Source: Gemmatimonadota bacterium
GTDB taxonomy: Bacteria > Gemmatimonadota > Gemmatimonadetes > Gemmatimonadales > Gemmatimonadaceae
Reading direction: 5' to 3'
Length of the DNA stretch: 60,549 bases
NCBI GenBank assembly: GCA_027622655.1
Contig: JAQBYI010000017.1
Span: 1-60,549 of the forward strand
In this document: positions 1-7,875 of the stretch, one piece after another
How the letters are laid out: each line of letters opens with the position of its first letter
Position numbering within the stretch: position 1 is the first letter of the stretch
Position numbers and translations under genes: made by a program
The notes under the pieces: model-generated
Told to the model about the DNA's origin: nothing
Databases searched by the model: none
What the model saw: the letters and a program-made list of their open reading frames with translations, nothing else

Positions 1-108
1 CGGCCCGCTCGTTTTGCGGTCGATTCGGGCGTGGAAGCAAGCACCCGGGTCGCGCGCGTATGCAGGCGCGAATGGTCGTCTCCGGCGCCGCGCACCCGAT
101 AGTTTTCG

Positions 109-1962
109 GTGGTGACGAATCCCACGCCGAAAAAGAAGGTCAACTACTCCAACGCCTGGGCCGAAACCCGCGATCTGCTTCGGAAACACCGAGGCCAACT
201 CGCCGTTGGCCTTGGGCTCATGATCGTCAATCGGCTCGTCGGGTTCGTGCTCCCGTTCACGTCAAAGATTCTGATTGACGATGTGATCGGGAACCACCGC
301 GCCGACTTGCTCGTCCCACTCGCCCTCGCCGTGGCAGGCGCCACGGTCGTTCAGGCGGGATCGTCGTTCGCACTCTCTCAGGTGGTCAGCGTCGCTGGGC
401 AGCGCGCCATCACCGACATGCGGCGGCGCGTACAGGCCCGTGTCATGCGGCTCCCGGTGGCGTTCTTCGACTCGACTCAGAGCGGCATCCTCATCCAGCG
501 CGTCATGTCAGACGCCGAGGGCGTCCGCAACCTCGTCGGCACCGGCATCGTGCAGCTCGTCGGCAGCCTCTTCACGGCGTCGATCGCACTCGGCGTGCTC
601 TTCTGGCTCAATTGGAAGCTCACCACGTCAACACTGTTGGTGCTCTCCGTGTTCGGCGGCGTCATGGCGTACGCCTTCAAGAAGCTCCGCCCGATTTTCC
701 GTGAGCGCAGCAAGATCTACGCAGAGGTGTCGGGACGGCTCGGTCAGGCGCTTGGTGGCGCGCGCGTGGTGAAGGTCTACACGGCCGAAAAGCGCGAAGA
801 AGTGGTGTTCACCAAGGGCGCACACCGGCTGTTCCGGAACATCGCCAGCACGATCACCGGTACCTCTGCCGTCACGACCTTCGGCACGATTTTCATTGGC
901 GCCGTCGGCGTGCTGATGATCACGATCGGCGGACGCGATGCGCTGGCCGGCCGAATGACGTCCGGCGATTGGGTGATGTACGTGTTCTTCATCGCGCTCG
1001 TCACCGTTCCAGTCATGCAACTCGCGTCAATCGGCACCCAGATCACTGAAGCGTTTGCCGGACTCGACCGCATTCGGGAAATCATGCAGACGCCCACCGA
1101 GGACGCCGACGACGAGAATCGCGACCGAATGGACGACGCCAGTGGCGATATCGTGTTTGACAAAGTCTGGTTCGAATACCGGCCGGGCCTTCCGGTGCTC
1201 AAGGATGTCAGCTTCACGGCCAAAGCGGGATCGACCACGGCGCTCGTAGGATCGAGCGGCAGCGGAAAAAGCACGCTGATCTCCCTGATCATGGCGTTCG
1301 CGCATCCGCTCAAGGGGCACATCAAGGTCGGCGGGCGCGACCTCGAGAGCATCCGGCTGCGCGACTACCGCCGCCAGCTCGGCGTGGTGCTGCAGGACAA
1401 TTTCCTGTTCGACGGCACCATCGCCGACAACATCGCGTTCTCGCGCCCAGGTGCGACGCTCGACGAAATCCGGGCGGTGGCGAGCGTGGCACACTGCGAT
1501 GAGTTCATCGCAGGGTTTCCCGATGGTTACGACACGGTCGTCGGCGAACGCGGCGTCAAGCTCTCAGGCGGACAGCGTCAACGTGTGGCCATCGCGCGCG
1601 CAATTCTGGCCGACCCGCGCATCCTCATTCTCGACGAAGCCACGTCGAGTCTCGACTCGGAAGCCGAGCAGCACATTCGTGAAGGGTTGGGCGCTCTCCG
1701 GCGCGGGCGCACGACATTCGTGATTGCGCACCGGCTCTCGACCATCACGAGCGCCGATCAAATTCTCGTGCTCGAGGGCGGTGAAATCGTCGAGCACGGG
1801 CGGCACGGCGAGCTTCTCGCTCTGAACGGGCGCTACCGGCAGCTCTACGACAAGCAATACCAGGTGCAGCTCGACCAGTTCGTCAATCCGGGAGAAGACT
1901 TCACGCCCGAGCCCGAGGCGATCGCGGCGCCCAGTCGGATGCGGTCAGCCGACAGCCTCTAG
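109..1962 (+). CDS. ABC transporter, fused permease and ATP-binding protein (MsbA-like exporter)
   Basis: This is a half-transporter expected to act as a homodimer in the inner membrane and to export lipid, drug or peptide substrates. Six hydrophobic segments lie in residues about 30-320. The nucleotide-binding domain follows, with Walker A GSSGSGKST near residue 385, the signature LSGGQRQRV near 485, Walker B ILILDEATS near 505 and the switch histidine in IAHRLST near 540. The length of 617 residues is normal for MsbA/LmrA-type proteins. The start is one of two consecutive GTG codons (109 or 112) with no clear ribosome binding site. The substrate cannot be told from sequence, and the next gene on the same strand does not look functionally linked. 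Confidence 0.93.
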   Translation: MVTNPTPKKKVNYSNAWAETRDLLRKHRGQLAVGLGLMIVNRLVGFVLPFTSKILIDDVIGNHRADLLVPLALAVAGATVVQAGSSFALSQVVSVAGQRAITDMRRRVQARVMRLPVAFFDSTQSGILIQRVMSDAEGVRNLVGTGIVQLVGSLFTASIALGVLFWLNWKLTTSTLLVLSVFGGVMAYAFKKLRPIFRERSKIYAEVSGRLGQALGGARVVKVYTAEKREEVVFTKGAHRLFRNIASTITGTSAVTTFGTIFIGAVGVLMITIGGRDALAGRMTSGDWVMYVFFIALVTVPVMQLASIGTQITEAFAGLDRIREIMQTPTEDADDENRDRMDDASGDIVFDKVWFEYRPGLPVLKDVSFTAKAGSTTALVGSSGSGKSTLISLIMAFAHPLKGHIKVGGRDLESIRLRDYRRQLGVVLQDNFLFDGTIADNIAFSRPGATLDEIRAVASVAHCDEFIAGFPDGYDTVVGERGVKLSGGQRQRVAIARAILADPRILILDEATSSLDSEAEQHIREGLGALRRGRTTFVIAHRLSTITSADQILVLEGGEIVEHGRHGELLALNGRYRQLYDKQYQVQLDQFVNPGEDFTPEPEAIAAPSRMRSADSL

Positions 1963-1969
1963 AGAGAGC

Positions 1970-2422
1970 CTACGGGAGTTTCGTTCCCGAAATCTCTGAC
2001 CCGTCGCCGTTGCTCGCGCTCCATTTGCCTTTGAGCGCAGCGCCTTCGATTGTGAAGTCGAGCGTTGCATTGGCACCGTCGGGGGTCACCAGCGAAGCCT
2101 GCACGCGATTGCCCGTCACTGTAACCGACGTCAGCGGCACGGCAGGCACCTGGTCGGCATAGATCGCTCCGCCGAGACTGCCGTCAGCTTGCTTCGCGAT
2201 TTCCAACGTAACACCCACGGGCTGACCTCCGTACGCCAGCGACACGCTATAAGTCCCCGTCGCGTCGATGTCCTTCGGCTTCGGCGGCTCGGCCTTGGCC
2301 GCCATTTTCATGACGGTCGCGGCGGTTGGTGACGGCGATGAACCGGGCGCACCTGCACCGGAACCCCCGCCTGCGCACGCGGCACACAGTAGCACGGCAC
2401 CGACTGAAAGCTTGGATTGCAT
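1970..2422 (-). CDS. Small secreted lipoprotein, hypothetical
   Basis: The protein has about 150 residues. The ATG at 2422 gives a good signal peptide, MQSKLSVGAVLLCAACAGGG, with a lipobox-like cysteine at the end of the hydrophobic stretch. Upstream in-frame codons would add a non-signal N-terminus, so 2422 is preferred. After a Gly/Ser/Pro-rich linker the mature part is a small beta-rich domain (GTYSVSLAYGGQPVGVTLEI and similar strands) ending in SGTKLP. I do not recognise a named family. It is probably an outer-membrane or periplasmic lipoprotein, and is transcribed divergently from the lactate permease. Confidence 0.7.
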   Translation of the reverse strand: MQSKLSVGAVLLCAACAGGGSGAGAPGSSPSPTAATVMKMAAKAEPPKPKDIDATGTYSVSLAYGGQPVGVTLEIAKQADGSLGGAIYADQVPAVPLTSVTVTGNRVQASLVTPDGANATLDFTIEGAALKGKWSASNGDGSEISGTKLP

Positions 2423-2529
2423 GGGATCGCCGCGAGTTGGAGTTCTGGGGATAATGGCGACAACGCGTTCCGCGCGCCAATCTATGTGGCACGAATTGTC
2501 ACCGCATCCGTCGCCAACCATCATTTCCT

Positions 2530-4134
2530 GTGAACTGGTCTCAGCAATACGACCCGCTCGGGTCGCCGGTCCTCTCGACGCTTGTTGCGCTCACCCCGAT
2601 CGTTGTGTTGCTGGGCGGACTGGCATCGAACCGCGTCCGCGCGCACTGGGCGGCGCTCGCCGGCCTTGCGACTGCGGTCGCCGTGGCGGTCATCGCCCTC
2701 GGAATGCCGGCTGGACTCGCGCTTCGCTCTGCGGGCTACGGAGCAGCGTACGGGCTCTTTCCGCTCGGTTGGATCATCCTGAATACGATTTTTCTGTACC
2801 GGCTTGCCGTCGACAGCGGGACATTCGTGGTCGTTCAGCGCAGCCTTGAGTCGCTCTCAGGAGACCGCCGGATCCAGCTGGTGCTGATCGCCTTTTCGTT
2901 CGGCGCGTTCTTCGAAGGCGCTGCAGGATTCGGCACGCCCGTCGCCGTCACCGCTGCCCTCCTGGTCGGGCTCGGGTTTCCGGCCATCGAAGCCGCCGTA
3001 TTCTCGCTCATCGCGAATACGGCACCCGTAGCCTTTGGCGCGCTGGGAACGCCGCTGATCGCGCTGCAAGGAGTCACGGGCCTCGACCTGCACGAACTCT
3101 CCGCAATGGTTGGACGGCAACTTCCGTTCTTCAGCGTCCTCGTGCCATTCTGGATGATCGCCGCCTACGCCGGTTGGCGTAAAATGCTCGAGGTGTGGCC
3201 GGCGCTCGCGACGGGCGGCGTCGCGTTTGCCGTACCGCAGTACCTGATGGCCACCTATCACGGCCCGTGGCTGGTGGACATCGTGGCCGCCGTCTGTTCG
3301 ATGGCAGCGCTGGCGCTCCTGCTCAAAGTGTGGCGGCCGCCGGGCGAGGCACCGCGAAAGGCTCAGACATCAAGTGAACCCAACGGCGCCCAACGTGGCA
3401 TCGTTTGGCGCGCGTGGATGCCGTGGCTCATCCTGACCGTGCTTGTGTTCGCCTGGGGGACTCCGTGGGTGAAGGCCATGCTGAACGGCATTTCCGCGCC
3501 GGCTATCCAGGTCCCGGGCCTCCACGACGTGATCATGCGCAGTCCGCCCGTCGTTCTTGCCGACAAACCGGAAGGTGCTGTCTTCCTGTTCAACTGGATC
3601 AGCGCGAGCGGGTCGGCGATCTGTCTCGCGGCGATTATTTCCGGGTTGCTGCTCGGCTTCTCACCCCGTGCGTTGGCGAATACCTATGCCGCGACCGTGC
3701 GCCGAGTGGGGCCGTCACTGCTTACAATCGCCGCGATGCTCGCGCTCGGATTCGTGACGCGCTATTCCGGCACCGATGCGATTCTGGGGCTCGCATTCGC
3801 CCATACCGGCCCACTTTATCCGTTCTTCGGCACACTGCTCGGCTGGCTCGGCGTCGCCCTTACCGGATCAGACACGTCGAGCAACGTGCTCTTTGGCGGG
3901 CTTCAGGTGATTACCGCCCAGCAGGTCGGCGTGGACCCGACGCTCATGGCAGCCGCGAACAGCTCTGGTGGCGTGATGGGCAAGATGATTGACGCCCAAA
4001 GCATCGTCGTGGCCGGAACCGCAACGCAGACGCGGGGACAGGAAGGCGCGATTTTGCGGCGCGTGTTTTTTCACAGCATCGCCATGGCATCCCTCGTTGG
4101 CCTGCTCGTGCTCGTGCAGTCGCGTATTTTTTGA
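2530..4134 (+). CDS. lldP: L-lactate permease family transporter
   Basis: This is a polytopic inner-membrane protein of 534 residues, the usual LldP/LctP size, predicted to import L-lactate or related 2-hydroxy acids with protons. Family-typical stretches are FGAFFEGAAGFGTPVAVTAA near residue 120 and LTGSDTSSNVLFGGLQ near 445. About 12-14 hydrophobic helices are visible. The start is GTG at 2530, just downstream of the divergent lipoprotein gene. The stop overlaps the next gene's start (4131), suggesting co-transcription. No lactate dehydrogenase lies nearby, so the substrate assignment rests on the family alone. Confidence 0.9.
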   Translation: MNWSQQYDPLGSPVLSTLVALTPIVVLLGGLASNRVRAHWAALAGLATAVAVAVIALGMPAGLALRSAGYGAAYGLFPLGWIILNTIFLYRLAVDSGTFVVVQRSLESLSGDRRIQLVLIAFSFGAFFEGAAGFGTPVAVTAALLVGLGFPAIEAAVFSLIANTAPVAFGALGTPLIALQGVTGLDLHELSAMVGRQLPFFSVLVPFWMIAAYAGWRKMLEVWPALATGGVAFAVPQYLMATYHGPWLVDIVAAVCSMAALALLLKVWRPPGEAPRKAQTSSEPNGAQRGIVWRAWMPWLILTVLVFAWGTPWVKAMLNGISAPAIQVPGLHDVIMRSPPVVLADKPEGAVFLFNWISASGSAICLAAIISGLLLGFSPRALANTYAATVRRVGPSLLTIAAMLALGFVTRYSGTDAILGLAFAHTGPLYPFFGTLLGWLGVALTGSDTSSNVLFGGLQVITAQQVGVDPTLMAAANSSGGVMGKMIDAQSIVVAGTATQTRGQEGAILRRVFFHSIAMASLVGLLVLVQSRIF

Positions 4135-4955
4135 CCGTGCACTTAACGCTCGTCGGTGCGCTACGCAGTCTCGAACGCCTCCGCATGAGATCGGCATTCT
4201 ACCGGTCCTGGGAGGTGGAGCTGCGTCGCGCGCAGGATATCCCGCTCTCGGTCAGCCAGATGGACGCCCCTGAGGGCGCCGAACTGACTGAAGCGCGTGG
4301 GTATCTCATCGAGGGTATCGCAAAGGGCCGCCCGGTAGGTGTGGTCGCGAAGCTTCGTCCGGACCTGTTCCCGACATTCGACCAGTTGTTGATCAACACC
4401 GGCGAAGGGTTTGGCACGCTGCACGAATCGCTGCGTGTTTTGTCGGAGTATTACATGCGTGACCATGCACGCATGGCCCGAATACGCGGCTGGATCACGA
4501 TCCCGCTGATCGTGGGCATCATGGCGGCTTTCGTCATTCCGTATCCCTTGCTCTGGGATCGCGGCGGAGGGGCCTATTCGGCCGCCATCATTGCCGGAAT
4601 CGTGGGGATGTATGCTCTGGGCGGCATTCCAGTTTCCCTCGTCTATTCCCTCGCGAATCGATCAAAACGGGTGCAGCGACCGAGGTTTGCGTGGGCACTG
4701 GCGATGGGGCTGGAGGGCGGCCTCACGTTTGCCGGCGCGGCGCGACTCGCGGCCACGGTCTCAAACATCGTCCCGATTGGCCGTCACCTCGATGGAATAC
4801 CGGGGAAGGAACTCAAGACGATGACGCTTACCGCGATGCTCGACGGAAGCGGTGTCTGGCCGGCAATGCTCGAGCAGATCCGAAAAGCCGACGAGTCAAG
4901 CGAGTACCTCAGTACGCTTCGCGTGTTCGCGGCGAACCTCGAGTCACCGCCGTAA
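4131..4955 (+). CDS. GspF/PilC-like type II secretion F-domain membrane protein
   Basis: The sequence matches the T2SF domain layout: a helical N-terminal segment with LINTGEGFGTLHESLRVLSEYY (residues about 85-105), then a first membrane segment (ITIPLIVGIMAAFVIPYPLLW) and a second (SAAIIAGIVGMYALGGIPVSLVY), and a second cytosolic helical part. In type IV pili and type II secretion this protein is the inner-membrane platform. Here it is single-domain (274 residues against about 400 for PilC) and stands alone with no ATPase or secretin beside it. The TTG start at 4131 overlaps the permease stop; GTG at 4137 is an alternative. Whether it serves the pilin at 15.3 kb is unknown. Confidence 0.7.
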   Translation: MTVHLTLVGALRSLERLRMRSAFYRSWEVELRRAQDIPLSVSQMDAPEGAELTEARGYLIEGIAKGRPVGVVAKLRPDLFPTFDQLLINTGEGFGTLHESLRVLSEYYMRDHARMARIRGWITIPLIVGIMAAFVIPYPLLWDRGGGAYSAAIIAGIVGMYALGGIPVSLVYSLANRSKRVQRPRFAWALAMGLEGGLTFAGAARLAATVSNIVPIGRHLDGIPGKELKTMTLTAMLDGSGVWPAMLEQIRKADESSEYLSTLRVFAANLESPP

Positions 4956-4980
4956 CCGAGCCGTCGCTGTCGAGCGCGAG

Positions 4981-6018
4981 CTAGGGCCTGCCGCCCGGCT
5001 TCCACTCCGGCTTGGGCCCGTCCGACAGCAGCCGAACCGCGCGCGCAGCCGCGTTGATGACGGCGGTCATGTGGTCGAAGTCGACCTTGTCCACGTCGTC
5101 TGACGGACGGTGATAGTCGGTATGCAGGTTGAACGACGACAGCGTGTGCGCGGGAATGCCGATGCGCGCGAACGCGATGTTGTCGCTCCGCTGAAAGAAC
5201 TGCTGGTCGGGACGCTTGTCCGGCACGATCGGGATTCCCGCAGCAGCGAACCCGTCGCCCATCGTAGAGCGCTCATATCCGGTGAGCCACGCCCGCCCTG
5301 ATCCTCCGGCAAGAGAATCGGGACGCCCGATCATCTCGATCTCGAGGTTGGCAACCATTTGCGATAGCGGAATGAGCGGGTGGGCGATGTACCATCGGGT
5401 TCCCAGTAACCCTCGTTCCTCACCTATGGTCGTCATGAAGACGATGGTTCGCCTCGGCGGTGGTCCCGCGGCGATCTGACGCGCCACCTCGAGCACGGCG
5501 ACCGTACCTGACGCGTCATCGTCGGCTCCGTTGTAGATCGAGTCGCCGTTCACGGGAGTGCCGATCCCAATGTGATCGTAGTGCGCATCCACCAGAACGT
5601 GCTCGGCGGCGAGTGATGGGTCGTTTCCCCTGATAATCCCGACGACGTTCACGGCGGCGGTGTGACGCGCCGCCGGAACAGTGTCGAGGTCGGCGAGCGA
5701 CGGCAGGACGCGAAACGACTGTCGGCGGACGGGTGGACCGCCGGCGCGTCCGCCACGACCGGTAGTCGCGTCGAGTACAAGCGCGACACGTTGGAAGTAC
5801 CCACTGTCGCCCGCAGGCGCGATTCCGGCGCGCTGCATCGCATCGGCGATCAACCGAGCGGCTTTGGCGGCGCCAGGCGTTCCCGTGGCGCGCCCGGCCA
5901 TCGAGTCGTGAGCGAGCGCGGTCAGCAGACCGCGCACCTGGGCTGGTGTCAACACCGGTTGCGCGCGGAGCGACAGCGTAGCGGATATGGCGAGAATCGG
6001 GATGAGTGTCAGGCGCAT
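4981..6018 (-). CDS. Secreted M28-family zinc aminopeptidase
   Basis: This is a periplasmic or secreted metallopeptidase of 345 residues. The start at 6018 is chosen because it opens with the signal peptide MRLTLIPILAISATLSLRAQ; the open frame extends further upstream without signal or homology. M28 zinc ligands are visible: the His of AHYDHIG (about residue 143), the Asp of NGADDDASG (about 165), the Glu pair of GEERGLLG (about 200), an Asp in IEMIGRPD, and the C-terminal His in HTDYHRPSDD. The family removes N-terminal amino acids from peptides. It is transcribed divergently from the acyltransferase. Confidence 0.9.
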   Translation of the reverse strand: MRLTLIPILAISATLSLRAQPVLTPAQVRGLLTALAHDSMAGRATGTPGAAKAARLIADAMQRAGIAPAGDSGYFQRVALVLDATTGRGGRAGGPPVRRQSFRVLPSLADLDTVPAARHTAAVNVVGIIRGNDPSLAAEHVLVDAHYDHIGIGTPVNGDSIYNGADDDASGTVAVLEVARQIAAGPPPRRTIVFMTTIGEERGLLGTRWYIAHPLIPLSQMVANLEIEMIGRPDSLAGGSGRAWLTGYERSTMGDGFAAAGIPIVPDKRPDQQFFQRSDNIAFARIGIPAHTLSSFNLHTDYHRPSDDVDKVDFDHMTAVINAAARAVRLLSDGPKPEWKPGGRP

Positions 6019-6114
6019 GCGGAATGACCGGTCGGGAGTCTGGAGAGCAAGGGAGCCGCAAGGGGCCGTGTCCCCCCAGTTAAAAAGTATTCCACCGCGC
6101 CGCGCAGACCCACC

Positions 6115-6741
6115 TTGCCCCGCTTCGTGCGGTACATCAGACTGCGGCCGATGCTGCGATACGTGCCACCCATCGCCGATGCCCTGCCACGACGAGGCAA
6201 CGCGTTTTCGGCATTTGCCGGACGCCTGGCGCTGCGTGCCGCTGGCTGGCGATTCGAGGGCACGATTCCGGACGTGCCGAAACTGATGTTCGTCGTCGCG
6301 CCCCACACTTCCAACTGGGATTTCATGCTTGGCGTGACCGCGATGTTCGCACTCGGCATCCGGGTCACGTTTCTTGGAAAGGACACGCTTTTTCGCTGGC
6401 CGCTCGGTGTACTGATGCGTTGGCTGGGGGGCATTCCGGTGTACCGGCATGCACCGCGCAACGTCGTCGAGCAGACGGTCGACCATGTGAGGCAGCAAGA
6501 CCGGATCGCGCTCGGGCTCTCTCCTGAGGGCACGCGGCGAAAACTCCCCGCGTGGCGCACCGGCTTTCACTACGTCGCGCGCGGCGCGGGAATCCCCATC
6601 GTTCCGGTCGCCCTCGACTATTCGACGCGCACGATTCGCTTCTTCGCCCCGTACACGGCGGCTGACTCAGTAGAGGCCGATCATGCTGCCCTCGGCCCGC
6701 TTTTTTCTGCTCAAATGGCGCGGCACCCGGCTCAATACTGA
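6115..6741 (+). CDS. PlsC-type 1-acyl-sn-glycerol-3-phosphate acyltransferase family protein
   Basis: The catalytic block HTSNWD (H-x4-D, about residue 63) and the substrate block SPEGTRR (about residue 136) define the PlsC acyltransferase superfamily. These enzymes transfer fatty acyl groups to a phospholipid or related acceptor at the membrane. The protein has about 208 residues, on the short side. The start is uncertain: TTG at 6115 or ATG at 6151, and no strong ribosome binding site separates them. The acceptor cannot be named from sequence. Confidence 0.85.
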   Translation: MPRFVRYIRLRPMLRYVPPIADALPRRGNAFSAFAGRLALRAAGWRFEGTIPDVPKLMFVVAPHTSNWDFMLGVTAMFALGIRVTFLGKDTLFRWPLGVLMRWLGGIPVYRHAPRNVVEQTVDHVRQQDRIALGLSPEGTRRKLPAWRTGFHYVARGAGIPIVPVALDYSTRTIRFFAPYTAADSVEADHAALGPLFSAQMARHPAQY

Positions 6742-6785
6742 GCGCGCCTCTGGCGCCAACCGGGGAAACCGATGATGATGCAATC

Positions 6786-7259
6786 GTGGACAGTCGATCA
6801 CAGAGTGGCTTTCCGGTAGGTCCGATGGGCGCAACGCCGCACTTTCTGGCGCAGCGCCCCGATCACTCGCCGCCGGACACGCTCAGCGACGACGAGTTGG
6901 CGCGCGCTATCGATACGCTCCAGCGAAAGCTCCAGTCCGCCCGCCGCATGCTGGCCGTGGCCACGATCGCGAGGGGCGGATTCTACCTCCTCATTGCCGT
7001 GGCGGGGACCGCGATCCTCACCCTCGTCCCGGTACCGTTCCGCGAACTGGCCGAGGGACAGAGGGCGCTGGCCACAACGTGGGACGTCTTCGCGTGGTGG
7101 TTTGCCGTGCTCGCTCTGGCCAGTGTACTTGGCGCCACCGCCATTCAGGCAACGCGTCGGCGACGACGACGCGCACAGGGCTGGAGGTCGCGGGTGGCCG
7201 ACCTCGAACGCCGACTCGGCCACGCTCTCGACGTACAGCAGGAGCGCCGGCTCCGCTAA
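6786..7259 (+). CDS. Hypothetical two-TM membrane protein
   Basis: I do not recognise a family for these 157 residues. An N-terminal soluble part contains a short charged helix (DELARAIDTLQRKLQSARRM), followed by two hydrophobic segments (IARGGFYLLIAVAGTAILTLV and VFAWWFAVLALASVLGATAI). A strongly basic run (RRRRRRAQ) and a second amphipathic helix (VADLERRLGHAL) close the protein. The positive residues after the second helix predict both ends in the cytoplasm. The start is GTG at 6786. It lies just before the histidine kinase on the same strand and may be co-transcribed. Confidence 0.5.
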   Translation: MDSRSQSGFPVGPMGATPHFLAQRPDHSPPDTLSDDELARAIDTLQRKLQSARRMLAVATIARGGFYLLIAVAGTAILTLVPVPFRELAEGQRALATTWDVFAWWFAVLALASVLGATAIQATRRRRRRAQGWRSRVADLERRLGHALDVQQERRLR

Positions 7260-7347
7260 GCCGCGGCGTCTGGCTCCGGCGGCCGGCTGAACCGGCGGAA
7301 CCGGCGCCGATTGCCTGCGCACCCGCACAGGCACCATGTTTTAACTG

Positions 7348-7857
7348 ATGTCAAACCCCACGCGAGAGCCCGGACGACTCCGCCCGATTCGTGGCCGGCC
7401 ATTCCCAGCAGCTATGGCTGCAGCTATGGCTGCAGCTGGGGCCACTGCGGCAATTCTGGCCACGCTTGGTGGACTCAGCCTCCTCTCGATGCGTGGCATC
7501 ATGCAGCGCGACGCCGAAGAAATTGGAACGGCCGGCGCCCGCGCTGTTGCGGCCGCAATGTCACCCGCGACGTTCGACTTTCCAGCTGACGACGCCGCGG
7601 CTGCGCTGCAGCAGGACCGAACTCGACGCGCCGTCGAAGCGCTCAAGGCAGCGCTCCCCAACGCGATCACGTTCGAACTCAGCCGGGTGAGCGGCGACTC
7701 CATGTTGATCGTCGCAGATTACGTCGCGCCACCCGATCGCGATCACGTGACTGGACCGTCGCGCGCTGGGCAGAACGTAGAGGTTGCCCGCGTTGTGCTC
7801 GATGCGTGGGCAGCGGGTCGCCCGGCGATCGCGATGACCCAGTCGCGTTATGCCTAG
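7348..7857 (+). CDS. N-terminal sensor part of a hybrid histidine kinase, ended by an in-frame TAG
   Basis: This 169-residue frame has one membrane helix (about residues 20-50, including a repeated AAMAAA block) and then a periplasmic-looking region. It stops at TAG 7855-7857. The reading frame after this stop continues without a shift into the kinase at 7876 (both start positions are congruent modulo 3), and the amino acids just after the stop (ATGFQVVAPVRTTDG) look like the continuing sensor domain, which then reaches the second membrane helix. I read this as one gene cut by a nonsense codon, either a true pseudogenizing mutation or a sequencing error. Confidence 0.6.
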   Translation: MSNPTREPGRLRPIRGRPFPAAMAAAMAAAGATAAILATLGGLSLLSMRGIMQRDAEEIGTAGARAVAAAMSPATFDFPADDAAAALQQDRTRRAVEALKAALPNAITFELSRVSGDSMLIVADYVAPPDRDHVTGPSRAGQNVEVARVVLDAWAAGRPAIAMTQSRYA

Positions 7858-7875
7858 GCAACCGGCTTTCAAGTC

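Noticed and set aside
7405-7440. GCTATGGCTGCA duplication as a mobile or regulatory repeat
   Set aside because: It is only two and a half in-frame units encoding the AAM-type start of the kinase's first membrane helix; explained by coding low complexity.
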